Shown: positions 21,733 to 32,817 of the stretch, in pieces
Numbering within the stretch: the first letter of the stretch is position 1
How the letters are laid out: every line of letters begins with the position of its first letter
Assembly (NCBI GenBank): GCA_037447655.1
Contig: JBBHKE010003570.1
Span: 29,625-93,624 of the forward strand
Source of the DNA: Zygnema cylindricum
Lineage: Eukaryota > Streptophyta > Zygnematophyceae > Zygnematales > Zygnemataceae
DNA: 64,000 nt
Direction of reading: 5' to 3'
Position numbers and translations under genes: made by a program
Notes under the pieces: model-generated
The model's database searches: none
What the model was told of the DNA's origin: nothing
Seen by the model: only the letters and a program-made list of their open reading frames with translations

Positions 21733-22558
21733 GTAGTGAGGGTTTTTATCTGTTCGTTCCGTCCTCTGTTCCTCCTCACACTCTCTCCCTCCTTCCCTCT
21801 CTCCCTCTTTTCTCTCTTGCACTTTCTTCAGTCCGGCTCTGCCTGACTGTCTCTTTCTTTCTCTCTCTCCACCCTCAGTTTTTCTCTTTGTCTCTTTGTT
21901 ACTGCAGTTGTCATAGTTAACTTTTTCTTATCTCCAGATATAAGTGAATACACACCTCCATTAGAGTTAATAATAACATATCTATAAAGTATAATATATA
22001 AGATAAGATTTATAACCATATCGAACACGTGGTTCTTTGACCCAGAATTGTAAATTTGTTTTAATAACATTTCTGGTCAAGTGGCTCATAATGTGCCACG
22101 AGTCAAATAAAGCCACGTGTATTTTCTTTTTAAGAAAGTTGTATGTTAAGAATTGGCTTACTCTAATTGGGATGTACTATAGTACTTCAAAAATTGTAAC
22201 ATACAAACTTTTTTTGTTGATATGCGATCTGCAGTGTAGAAGCAAAACCATGTTTTTCAGGATGTTTAAAAGGTCCTTAATAAACAATTTTTTGGTCAAA
22301 ATCTTCTTGTTGTGAATATTCTAAACGATGAAAAGTGAATTTTGTTTTTGGATTTTTGTTTTCTTTTGTGCTTTAGTTTTCATTCTTGCAAACTTTTTTC
22401 TTATGGGATTTTATACGATTGTGAGATATAGCGAAATCTAATTGCAATTTCAACTTCAATGGGATTCAACTTTCATTTTTTGTTGTTTTTGGGTACGATT
22501 TGTTTTTGGGTATTTACTATTTTGGGTATTTACTTTTTTTGTGGCTTTTGGGGCGCAG

Positions 22559-22663
22559 ATGATTACGTGGAAAACTGCTCGCTTTGGCACCACGTTTGCC
22601 ATATTTGAGAATCCGACAAAAGCGGATGGGGCGTTCAAAGCGCTGAAGGGAGCACTAGATAAG
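22559..22663 (+). CDS. RRM-protein exon (second half of RRM)
   Basis: Thirty-five codons in phase 0 between acceptor GGGGCGCAG and donor GTGAGA. RFGTTFAIFENP is the RNP1 strand, and KADGAFKALKG is helix 2. Joined to the exon at 21625-21732 it gives a near-complete RRM of about 71 residues, short of the last strand. An exon starting after TTTCAG at 22855 is possible but unsupported. Confidence 0.7.
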
Positions 22664-22699
22664 GTGAGAAAACGGGAAACGGGCATTAAAAAGGATTAT

Positions 22700-22850
22700 T
22701 TGGAGTTCAGATCTCCCTCTCTCTATCCCTCTCTCCCTCCCTCCCCCTCTCGCTCTCCCTCTCCCTCTCACCACATCCCCCTCCCCTCCCCCCTCGCTCT
22801 CATTTCCCCCCTCATCCCTTTCGCCACCTCTCTCCCCCCTCCCCCCAATT
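22700..22850. repeat. Pyrimidine tract in the RRM-gene intron
   Basis: CT-rich on the plus strand and ending in CCCCCCAATTTCAG, as expected for an intron of a plus-strand gene here. Confidence 0.6.
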
Positions 22851-22892
22851 TCAGGACCACTGCAAAAGTTACAAAACAAAAAAAATAAAATA

Positions 22893-23635
22893 ATTTGGAG
22901 CCCCACAACTTTTTTAATTTCTGGAAGACTCACGGAATGTCTGTTATTTATTCATTTGTTTTTATTTTTTCGTTCTTAACATATTCCTAGTTCTTTTGTA
23001 GGTTTCTTGGGATTTTCTTATTTTTTTCGGAGAATTCCTGATAGATAAAGACAAACTGTATAATTGGAATTCTCAAATTTCAAAATCAAGGAATGCAATT
23101 TTCTCCGCCGGAAGTGATGGGAAAAAAATCGTTCAGCTTAGACATTTTTCCAATTCATAGTGTCGATACAGAGATACCGACTTTCAACTTAAAATTTTCT
23201 AATATCAAGTACCGCAAAACCGATTCGTACTTTAGAATTTACTTTCTGTAGCACATATAGTTTTGGCGTTTCCGTACCATAAATAGTATGGACACCAAGA
23301 AACTAGTTGACTATTAAATTGTTTCGACCAAAAAAACCTGTGGATCCGGAAAGATCTTCATAGGAAAAAAAAAAAAAAAAAAACCATAATTAGTGTGGAT
23401 ATCGAAGATATCAATAAAAAAAACAATATCCAATAAAGTAAATTTGCCAAAGAAACCAATACAAAAGAAAACGTTTCTCCACCCAAGAAAAATTTGATGA
23501 GGGAGTGTCTCAAAGAAGTGAATGTTGAATGAATGAGAAAAGACATCTTGTGCACCATAAATAGTGTGGATACCCAGGAAACGGATCAGTAGATAGTCTT
23601 ATGACACTAAAAATAGAGTGGACAGGAGAATTTGG
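22893..23635. other. AT-rich stretch with a short scattered motif
   Basis: The words CCATAAATAGTGTGGATA or close variants appear at about 23277, 23384, 23556 and 23605. Nothing coding is evident. Confidence 0.45.
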
Positions 23636-24600
23636 CAAAGTACTAAAAAGAGAGACAAAAGAGAGGCGAAAGAGAGAAGAAAGAGACGAAAGAGAGACAA
23701 CAGAGAGAGGAAAGAGAGACGTAAGAGAAAAACCAGAGACGAAAGAGACGAAAAATTGACAAGAGAGAGATGAAAGAGAGTTGAAAGAGAGACGAGAGAG
23801 AAACGAAAAAGTGACAAGAGAGAGATGAAAGAGAGTCGAAAGAGAGACGAGAGAGAAACGAAAGAGAAACGAAAGAGACGAAAGAGAGACAAGAGAGAGA
23901 CGAAAGAGAGACGAAAAAGAGACAAGAGAGAGAAAGAGAGACGAAAGAGATCCGAAAAAGTGACAAGAGAGAAACGAAAGAGAGACGAGAGAGAGGCGAG
24001 AGAGAGGCAGTAGAGGGGGTGGAAAGAGAGATGAAAGAGAGACAAAAGATAGACGAAAGAAAGATGAAAGAGAGACAAGAGAGAGAGACGAAAGTGAGAC
24101 AAGAGAGAGACAAAAGAGAGACAAGAGAGACGAAAGAGAGACGAAAGAGAGACGAAAGAAAGACGAAAGAGAGACAAGAGAGACGAAAGAGAGACGAAAG
24201 AGAGACGAAAGAGAGACAAGAGAGAGACGAAAGTGAGACAGTAGAGGGGGTCGAAAGAGAGACGAAAGAGAGATGAAAGAGAGACAAGTGAGAGAAAAAA
24301 GATAGACAAAAAGAGACGAATGAGAAACGAAAGAGAAAAGAAAGAGAGACGAAAGATAGACGAAAGAGAGACGAAAAAGAGACCAAAGAGAGACAAAAGA
24401 AAGAGGAACAAAAAAAAGACTAAAAGGCGACAAAAGAGAGACGAAAGAAAGAGGAATGAAAAAAAAGACGAATGGGAGACCAAAGAGAAACAAAAGAAAG
24501 ATAAGAAAGACAAAGGAAAGGTGAAAGAAAGACCAGGGAAAGATGAAAGATAGAGAAATAAAGGACAAAATACAGACTAAAGGTAGATGAAAGAAGTAAG
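23636..24600. repeat. Purine-only tandem repeat, about 960 bp
   Basis: The plus strand is almost purely G and A with sparse C, built from GACGAAAGAGA units with local higher-order repeats (for example a GACAGTAGAGGGGGTCGAAAG block twice, about 240 bases apart). Frames of up to 394 serine/leucine-rich residues on the minus strand are artefacts. Confidence 0.9.
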
Positions 24601-24689
24601 AAAGATGAAAGAAGAAAAAAAAGACTAAAGAAGAAATAGAGAGAAAGAAAAATGAGAGTGACAGTGAGAGGCGCCAGAGTCCCCCTTTA

Positions 24690-25706
24690 CCCATGATTAC
24701 TGGCGCCTTATAAAAACTTAACTCATTAGGGGGGAAGGGAGAGGCCTAGGTGAGGAACAACTTCTGAAGCCTCCACTCGTGCAATCCGCCATGTAGTGAC
24801 CAGGTTTCTTACAAAATTAGCAGACTCCTCTTTTTGGAGGTCCACTTTCAGGTCCACGAGATTGGCCTTCTTTTCCTCCTCCTCCAAAGTTATTTTACGA
24901 CTTCTTCTCAGCATGATTCCTCTAATCTGTCCTTGTTAATATTGCTTCTATACAAGTACTTCCTCGTCGACAAGAATCATCCTCACAGTTGCATTCTTAC
25001 TTCGCCGACTGTCTAGTAAATCATGTACCCTGTTTACAGTTTTCTCATATTTATCAAGAAGCTTGATGATTAGTGCATTGACCTTGTGATTTTACGTTTC
25101 TGGTTTCCTTGCAATTTCAAGCTCAACAAACAGTCCAACAAGCTCATTGTAGAATTTGATCATGCTTCCTCCCTCGTACACATAGGATTTTATCTTCTTA
25201 TCTGCTAATTCATGTAGCTGAATTGTTCCACTCCTATATATGTAAACAAGGGACTCCCATATCCCCGCAGACTTGGCTAAATTAATGAGAGGGAGTGCAA
25301 TTAGGTTAGTGACACTCATGAGGATAAAGTGGTTTGCTATAGCTTTTGTAAAGTGTTTGGCTATAGTATTTTTATATGTCCGTATTGTAGTATCATTATT
25401 TTTAGTTTTCGGTTCAGCTAGAGTCATTGTAGCCCCTATTGCCACCGGTGTTGCTTTCCCTTTTATTTTCTCACTCTCCATGGTAATTCTCTCTCCACCG
25501 CCGTCAATCTCATTTTACACCCTCATTTTTCCTCTAGTGAGTCCAGAGGATTTTGAAATCCAAGCTCCTCGAAATTTTGGTCGAGAACTCATCACCACCC
25601 TTGAAACTATAAGTGCTTTTCAAATAGCGCACCTTCCATCATCGTTTCTCAGTAAATAAACCTTGTTTCGTCAAAAATAAGCACCCTAGAGGGTGGGCCC
25701 ATAACC
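24690..25706 (-). pseudogene. Copia element D, gag fragment
   Basis: Minus-strand gag of the A/B/D copia group. MGPPSRV starts inside the primer-binding site at 25702, followed by MMEGALFEKHL with stops. A UBN2-like capsid part (IWESLVYIYRSGTIQ, YVEGGSM-type motif as YVYEGGSMIKF) lies at 25481-25092. No zinc knuckle or pol was found beyond it. Bases 24726-24914 are an open frame I cannot assign. Confidence 0.65.
25692..25706 (-). promoter_or_regulatory. Primer-binding site of copia element D
   Basis: On the minus strand this reads GGTTATGGGCCCACC, complementary to the anticodon arm of plant-type initiator tRNA-Met. It also contains the Gag ATG. Confidence 0.75.
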
Positions 25707-26672
25707 TAAAAATCCGTGGACACTATAGTGGCACAGAATGCACAACTTTCATTTAGCCTTTACGATAGTCTTGACCCACATTAGTTCAGCAAAGAATTTT
25801 GCCACCCTAGCAGGCACCAATTCAAATCAACTTCACTCTTATGTTAACATTACTTCCTTGAGTCCATCTCAAAAAAGTTCAGTGAAAATGCTCAATTATT
25901 TTGATAGTTATGGCTGATCAAAGGCAGTTGTTATGCACAAGTGCTCTCTATGAGAGAGGACGCTTAAAACCTCCTATGACCGCCTAAGCCTTAAACTACC
26001 TACTCATTGACCCTATCTACTAAACCCTCCGCTAATAGACAAAACTATATACACAAAAGTACTCAATGCTCAAGCCGCCATAACTTTTCTACGCTTCTGT
26101 ACGACACCAATAGAACCGGTGGACTTTCCACAACTGAAGTCATGGTTTTGTTCCTTTTTTTTTAGGCGGCCTCTGAAAAGTTGCCATGTGTCAATTTGAG
26201 ACGCTTTTTGCGTAATCCGACAAAAGAGCCATTCCCGGCTTTTAGCGCTGACGCGAGCAGTCCGATTAAATGTTACTTTAATCTGCGTCAGTCTGACTAT
26301 GCAGCACACAAAACATTTTGTGCATTTGGAACCCGCTATACTTCTATGTTTGTAAGTTCATTTCAATCCGTTAGATGACATTTTTATACTTGATCTCTTC
26401 ATTGCCGTATAACAGTTCATGTTGGTATCTGCATCTTCAATAATACTGGATATGATTGGCGATTACTATAGAGTAGTAGGACCAGGGATCAAATCCTGGC
26501 CGGTCCACTCATTTTTGTTAGAGGCTACTTGTGTCTCTCTTTCTTGCCTCATTATGTCACCTTGGCCACAAAGGCAACCATGGTTTGTATTTGTCTATCT
26601 CTATCTCACTCTTTTTTTGCTAGAGTCTAGGAGATTATCAGAACGAGTGGACTAAGATATACATTTTCAACA
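25707..26672 (-). mobile_element. LTR of copia element D
   Basis: It abuts the PBS at 25706. The outer end TGTTGAAAATG (minus strand) at 26672 matches the TGTTGA starts of the A and B LTRs. Internal words (GATAGTTATGGCTG, GCTCTCTATGAGAGAGG) are shared with A-type LTRs at low similarity. Its outer 230 bases resemble 32190-32403. Confidence 0.5.
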
Positions 26673-27721
26673 CAGTTATGATTTTTGTGGTATAATGACA
26701 CGGTGGGCAAGCATGGTATGCAAGTACATGGTATGGAAATAATATTTTAAGATTTTACGTTATAATTGGTTGGTTAGCAATATCTTTGATGACTTTCAAT
26801 ATTTTGGTACCACTCAAACTTGAATATGTACACGACAGATACAACACAATGGCACCTCGTCCAAACCAAAATATTACAGCAAGTAATGTTGATCGTACGA
26901 TTACAAAAGCCTCCCGAGAGAATTTCGACCTTACAACATTTCTTCTCCACGCACACATGTTCGATTTCGGTGGGAGACCATCCAAATTGGAAGATGAGCA
27001 TCTTACCTTTTAATCACATCGGTATAATTAAAAATTTGATGAGTGTGTCAGGAGAAATTATATCAACAACGTCAACGAACGAAAGTGAGTTGCTTTGAGG
27101 TAAAAAACGTAATCGGATTTGGTTGAGAGTAATGAAAAAGGAGAAAAAAGAGCGAATTGATTATCACACGTTTAAACGTCTTTTTTGTGAGCAGTGGTTG
27201 TAACACTCTAATCTGGGAATGTGTGAAGATATTTGTGTTGTGTGTGTAAATTAGAATCAATTTTTTGTTGGCTTTAGGTCCTTAAATCAAAAATTGTGTT
27301 GATAAAACAATTTATTTATTTATCTAATTTTTTTTTATAGTAACAACGATTCACGTTGCACCTCAATAAAAACGTGGATAAGGGTACTTCTCCATCGCAA
27401 CAACATTTTTTGGTTACGTTGACTGATATCAAAACGGGTTGGAGATTAACCAGCAAGATTCTATATATTAAAATTAATGGTGATCTAAAAAACTATACAA
27501 AGGGCCTTCTATTATGGTGATGTAGTCTTGTACTATATCTTAATTGATTTTACATGACCACGAGGTGAGACGATAAGGAATCTTCACAGAATTACTAGGT
27601 TACATGGTCAATTTTCAATTTTCCTCGCCACTTTTACCTTACTTAGCTTGTGTGTCATGTAACTGTAAGTTATAGGTGCAACTGTGTTTTTTAGGGAAGA
27701 TCATCCGTAAAATATTTTAGG
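26673..27721. other. Unassigned AT-rich stretch
   Basis: Overlapping short frames on both strands at 26755-27098 show no recognisable motif. No RNA gene was seen. Confidence 0.5.
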
Positions 27722-27726
27722 TTTAT

Positions 27727-28908
27727 TGAAACTCTGAGACCACCATTGGCCCTCAGAGTAGGCAGATCCAAAGAAGCTAATCTAGATAGTGTTGACTCCT
27801 AACTTGATATAAACCCAAATGACTGACCCATTGACAGTCAGAACCCCAATAGAGCTTCACGTTTATAAAATAACACTTTCTGTGTGCTCAGTTCCACCAC
27901 AAAATGCAAAGTTAGAATATGAGATTTGGACACATTCACCCACTTTGACTTTCCCTTAGAAATACAGCCACCCTGGCAAACAAAAACTCTGACCGACTAC
28001 ACACTTGTGTAGCATGGATTTCCTTGAGTGCGCAGCAAAAAGAATCAGTGAAAATGGTCAAGTAAATTGATAGTTATGGCTGCCAAAGTTAGCCATTTAT
28101 ACAAGGTGCTCTCTTAGAGAGGCGACTACCTACCCAAAATATTCTAAGTCCTATTCTCACTCTAAGACCCTATCTACTGACATACGGCACCAATCACTTA
28201 ACTGTACCGTACAGATAAGTACAGGTGCCGGTGTATTTTCTGTACTACAATCGTACGATATGGCTGAAATGTCGACACATGTCATATATCTATTTTTTCC
28301 CGTAATCTCCGGAGTCGCCGCAATCTTATGTTGACTTGCCACGTGTCATCTTATGTGGCGATGACCGCTAACCGCCAAAAGTACATATCGCGCGATGGCG
28401 GCGCCTATCGTGGGCGTCCGATCTAATCCAACTATATTTCTAGCCGTTGAAAATAAACGCGCGTTATTTGTTTTGCGGTCGAACCAAATGCGCAGTATCC
28501 GTTTCAATACATAGAACCGTACTCCGTACTATCTATAACTGTATCTATTCACCACGTACATATTTCCATTTAAATGAACTAGTCTATGTGTAACTATTTA
28601 AATATTTATCAAACCCCATACGTCTCAATACTAGCTCTAGACTAAACGGATAAAGTTTTTGGCTAAGGGCAACTTGACTGACGGTAGGTACCAGGACCAA
28701 TTCGAGGGTTCGTCAAGTACCTTTTGGTAAGTGTTACTAATTTACCCCATGTCTTCTCTAGAGAGCTTAGGCAACCATGGCTCTAGCTCCCTATCCAGCC
28801 TTTAGTGACTATAACAAGGGTGGGGGCTTGGATCGGGGAGTTAGAGGCAAACTGCCTTTGGCTTTTTCTATCCTATTTACAGACCTAGAAAATACACAAA
28901 TATCAACA
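27727..28908 (-). repeat. A1 3' LTR
   Basis: It begins TGTTGATATTTGTG (minus strand) and ends GAGTTTCA. It has the same length as the 5' LTR. Confidence 0.9.
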
Positions 28909-28916
28909 CTCCCCTT
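28909..28916 (-). other. A1 polypurine tract
   Basis: AAGGGGAG directly before the 3' LTR. The same tract precedes the LTRs at 39349 and, as AAGGGGAG, at 60565. Confidence 0.85.
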
Positions 28917-29200
28917 ATTTTCTAGTCTATTTTCCTTTCAACTCCCACCCACAAAAAAACAAAAATTCCCCCTCCTAATTTTTGATTTGTTTTCTTCTTT
29001 TTCCATGTCCTTTTCCTTTCATAAACCTTTATGACAATACCCTCACTTTTTAAAAGGTCCATTAGATGAGCTGAAATAAACATTCCATCTTGTTGATCAC
29101 ATATTTTATGAAGCATCCCAATTTTCATAACCCCGAGCAAAGATTTTATCCACCTCATCACTTTTTCATCCACACACAACCCGATTTCCCTCTTGCAATC

Positions 29201-30835
29201 CTAATAGCCAGCCCCATCTCCAATCTGCAACATACACCCAGATGCTAAGCCTTTTACGGGCACACCTTCATAAATACCATCACTCCCTTTAGCGATGTCA
29301 AACCCATTACCCGCAAAAATTGAACTTTCCTCACTCTCTCCCATGGATTTCTTTCCACTCTCTCTTTCTAAATTTATTCCCAATAAGTATTTCTCCTCCC
29401 GTAAACCGTTCATTGAATATTCCTCTTCTTCCCTATCCTTTAAAACCTCTTCGAGTTTCACTTCTCCCCTTTCCTCGGAATCCGTTGAAGTCTCCCTTTC
29501 CGACCTGTTTTATGTTTCCCTATTATCTATAAAATTATCCTCATTAATTTTATCTTCCCAATTTTCACTTATGGATCCTAGATCTGACTTTCTCATTACT
29601 AAGTCATACACTCTACACTCCTCGACATCCTCAATTACCTCCTCTCTCTTAACTTCCCTTATACCTCCAAAAGCACAGTGTTGCTTTCGTGGAATTTATG
29701 TGTGTTTTTCTCTCTTCCCCATAGTACTAATCCGAAGAAGCTCTAAAATATCTTCATCCTCTTTCTCCTCTTCTCCTTCTTCCTCCTCATCCACATTCCA
29801 ACTTCTAAGTTTTTCCAAACAAGGGCATTCTTTCATATAATGACCCAGTTCCCTACAAAAGAAGCAAACCCCCTTTTTCAAAGCTCCCGTGTCTTTTCCT
29901 CTCCCTCTCTTTCTATCAAAGTTTCGATAAGGTTTACCTTTGTCTTTCTTCCTCTCATCACGCTTCCGCTCGTCACCGCCGTTCCTCTCATCACGCTTCC
30001 GCCAATCACCACCGTTCCTCTCATCAGGCTTCCCCCAATCACCACCAGTTGTAAATGCAGTCACCCTATTACTTCCCCTACGAAGCTCCAAAGTGCTTTC
30101 CCTCACAAAAATTATCCCCATGGTAAAGCTCCAAGTCCATGAGGAGCCATCCATTGCCTGCATACGTCAAATGATGTTTTCGTACTCATCGGTGAGTTTC
30201 ATGAGTAGTGTATTAATCTTCCTCTCCTCAGATTCTACATATCCCGCACTAGCAAGCTCAACATATAATGCAACAATATCATTGCAAAATTCTATCATGC
30301 TACCGCCTTTATAAACATAGGCCTCTATTTCCTGTTTTACTAATTGCTGCCTCTGTATAGTCTCACTCTTATAAATTTGACTTAGTGCTTCCCATATCTC
30401 TGAAGACTTGGTAAGACTTAAAAGAGTGATAGCTATGGACTTAGACACATATCTAAGTATGAGATGTTTTGCTATAGTGTTTTTGTATTCTCATGTTTTC
30501 TTGTCATTTTCTTCAATTTTCATCCCTACAAGTGGTACCATAGCTGAGAGCCTAGCTCCCCTCACTATAGGTGTCCCTTTTTCCTTCTCCCATATTTCCC
30601 CATCCACGGAAAGGTTTTTCCCTTCACCTTCGGTTCCATCTAATCTCCGATTGATATTCTGGGCAACCTCAGATGATCCTCCATAGTAAGCTCCTCCAAA
30701 GCCAGGTGGCGGACATCTCACTGGTCCCGAAAAAATTCCCCATAAGTGTTTCTCGAAAAACAATCCCTCCATAGTAAACTTCCAATAAGTGAAGTCTATT
30801 CCATCGAACATAGGCACCCTAGATGGTGGGCCCAT
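29201..30835 (-). pseudogene. A1 gag with remnant of pol end
   Basis: Gag starts at 30835 with MGPPSRVPMFDG; the ATG lies inside the PBS. A capsid part with IWEALSQIYKSETIQ and YVYKGGSMIEF is at 30448-30167. Next come a basic Asp/Arg-rich repeat (GGDWRKRDERN type) and a CCHC knuckle CFFCRELGHYMKEC at about 29860. The frame changes at least twice. Bases 29461-28922 resemble the C-terminal pol region (EEKYLLGINLE; later VKGLASGCMLQIGDG), so the deletion joins gag to the very end of pol. Confidence 0.8.
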
Positions 30836-30839
30836 AACC
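30825..30839 (-). promoter_or_regulatory. A1 primer-binding site overlapping the Gag ATG
   Basis: GGTTATGGGCCCACC starts directly next to the LTR end. With the following base it can pair with 16 bases of the anticodon arm of plant-type initiator tRNA-Met (recalled sequence). The ATG opposite the CAU anticodon is the Gag start. Confidence 0.8.
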
Positions 30840-32021
30840 TAAAACTCTGAGACCACCATTGGCCCTCAGAGTAGGCACATCCAAAGAAGCTAATCTAGAT
30901 AGTGCCGACTCGTTACATGATATAAACCCAAATGACTGACCCCTTAACAGTCAAAACCCCAATATTGATTCACCCCTGTGAAATAACACTTTCTGTGTGC
31001 TCAGTTCCACCATAGAATGCAAAGTTAGAATATGAGATTTGGACACATTCACCCACTTTGACTTTCCCTTAGAAATTCAGCCAACCTGGAAATCACAAAC
31101 TCTGACCAACTACACCCTTGTGTAGCATGGACTCGACTGAGTTGCAGCAAAAAGAATCACTGAAAATGGTCAATTAAATTGATAGTTATGGCTGCCCAAA
31201 GTTAGCCATTTATACAAGGTGCTCTCTAAGAGAGGCGACTACCTACCCAAAATATTCTAAGTCTTATTCTCACTCTAGGACCCTATCTAATGACGTACGA
31301 CACCAATCACTTTAGTGTACCGTACAGATAAGTACAGGTGTCGGTGTACTTTCTATACTACAATCGTACGATATGGCTGAAATGTCGACACATGTCATAT
31401 ATCTATTTGTTCCCTTAATCTCCGGAGTCGCCGCAATCAAATGTTGACTTGCCATGTGTCATCCTATGTGGCGATGACTGTAAAACGCCAAAAGTACATA
31501 TCTTGCGATTGTGGCGCCTATGGTGGCCGTCCGATCAAATCCGACTATATTTCTAGCCGTTGAAAATAGACGCACGATATTTGTTTTGTGGTCGAACCAA
31601 ATGCGCGGTATGCGTTTCAATACATAAAACCGTACTCCGTGCTATCCATAACTATATCTATGCACCACGTATATATTTATAGTTAAATGAACTAGTCTAC
31701 GTGTAACTATTTAAATATTTATCAAACCCCATACGTCTTAATACTAGCTCTAGACTAAACGGATAAAGTTATCGGCTAAGGGCAACTTGACGGACGGTAG
31801 GTACCAGGATCAATTCCAAGGTCCGTCAAGTACCTTTTGGTAAGTCTTACTAATTTAACCCATGTCTTCTCTAGAGAGCTTAGGCAGCCATGGCTCTAGC
31901 TCCCTATCCAGCCTTCAGTGACTACAACAAGTGTGGGGGCTTGGAGAGGGGAGTTAGAGGCAGACTGCCTCTGCCTTTATCTATCCTTTTTACAGACCTA
32001 GAAAATACACAAATATCAACA
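30840..32021 (-). repeat. A1 5' LTR
   Basis: It is collinear with 27727-28908 and contains a hairpin with perfect 11-base arms at 31785-31795 and 31821-31831. Confidence 0.9.
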
Positions 32022-32026
32022 TTTAT

Positions 32027-32403
32027 CTGATAACGGACATTGGTTTGTTTTGACATTGTAGGAGTTTGGGTTATTTTGAAAAATTGTGACATATGTAATG
32101 ATTCTTCTTCACCAAGTAGATAGGCAAAATAGCTACAACAATCAATAAGTAATTTATAGGACTGAGGGTCAAATGTAGTTCAGTTCATCTTTATTGCTAA
32201 GGACTACTACGTACTTTGTAGGACCGTGGATCAAATACCGGTCAGTACATCTTTATTGATAAGGACTACTTCTATCTCTATATGACTTATCTCACTCTCT
32301 TATCTTAGCTACCAAGGCGGCAACCATGTTCTCTCACTCTTCTCCACCCATTGTTCCTACATTTTAGCTAATTAAAATAAAATATAATATTGCTAATCTT
32401 TTC
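32027..32403 (-). repeat. D-type LTR fragment
   Basis: Bases 32190-32403 resemble the outer part of the element D LTR and end CTTTTCAACA, followed by CTCCCC, a polypurine tract on the minus strand. It is therefore a 3' LTR piece into which A1 inserted. Confidence 0.5.
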
Positions 32404-32618
32404 AACACTCCCCATAATTTCATGCTTATTTGTAATAACGTCTGCATCGCTAAATGTACAAATATCCACCACAACTTCTCCTTTTTTTTTTTTTCTTTTT
32501 TTACTTAATTTTAGACCAAATGGTGCCTAAAGTCAAATAGAACAATTTATGAGCTTCAATTCCTTTATACAATTGTTGCTGAGCTCTATTCTAAGGAAGG
32601 AGAGGAAGTGGTTATAAA
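32404..32618. other. Unassigned; right part may be the start of repeat R copy 3
   Basis: Bases 32590-32618 resemble the purine-rich middle of repeat R, which continues at 43645 beyond the inserted elements. Confidence 0.4.
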
Positions 32619-32817
32619 TGCTAGATTCAGAAGGTACAGGATCGATCATAAGACAAAAGCTCAAAACAAATCTCTAGACGAAAGATGTTTAGGAAGGCAC
32701 AGGAAAATGATTGCACGACAAAATAAGCACTCAGTGCAAAAATAACAGCAGGGAAGAATTGGAGAGAATCGTTCAGTAGATTGATAATTGATTTTCGATG
32801 TAAGCATGAGTACATTT

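Larger units (their letters stand above)
27727..32021 (-). mobile_element. Copia element A1, complete ends, internally deleted
   Basis: Two LTRs of 1182 bases (27727-28908 and 30840-32021) bracket a 1.9-kb interior, with the same 5-bp duplication TTTAT on both sides (27722-27726 and 32022-32026). Read on the minus strand: PBS, gag, zinc knuckle, a short remnant of the pol end, and the polypurine tract AAGGGGAG before the 3' LTR. Protease, integrase and nearly all reverse transcriptase are missing, so it would depend on proteins from other elements. Confidence 0.9.

Noticed and set aside
22855-22895. Third exon of the RRM gene after TTTCAG
   Set aside because: The acceptor is fair, but the phase-0 reading gives a lysine-rich run with no RRM strand and no clear end.
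23510-24694. 394-residue open frame on the minus strand
   Set aside because: It is a translation of the GACGAAAGAGA purine repeat. All three minus frames are open and give the same Ser/Leu/Phe pattern.
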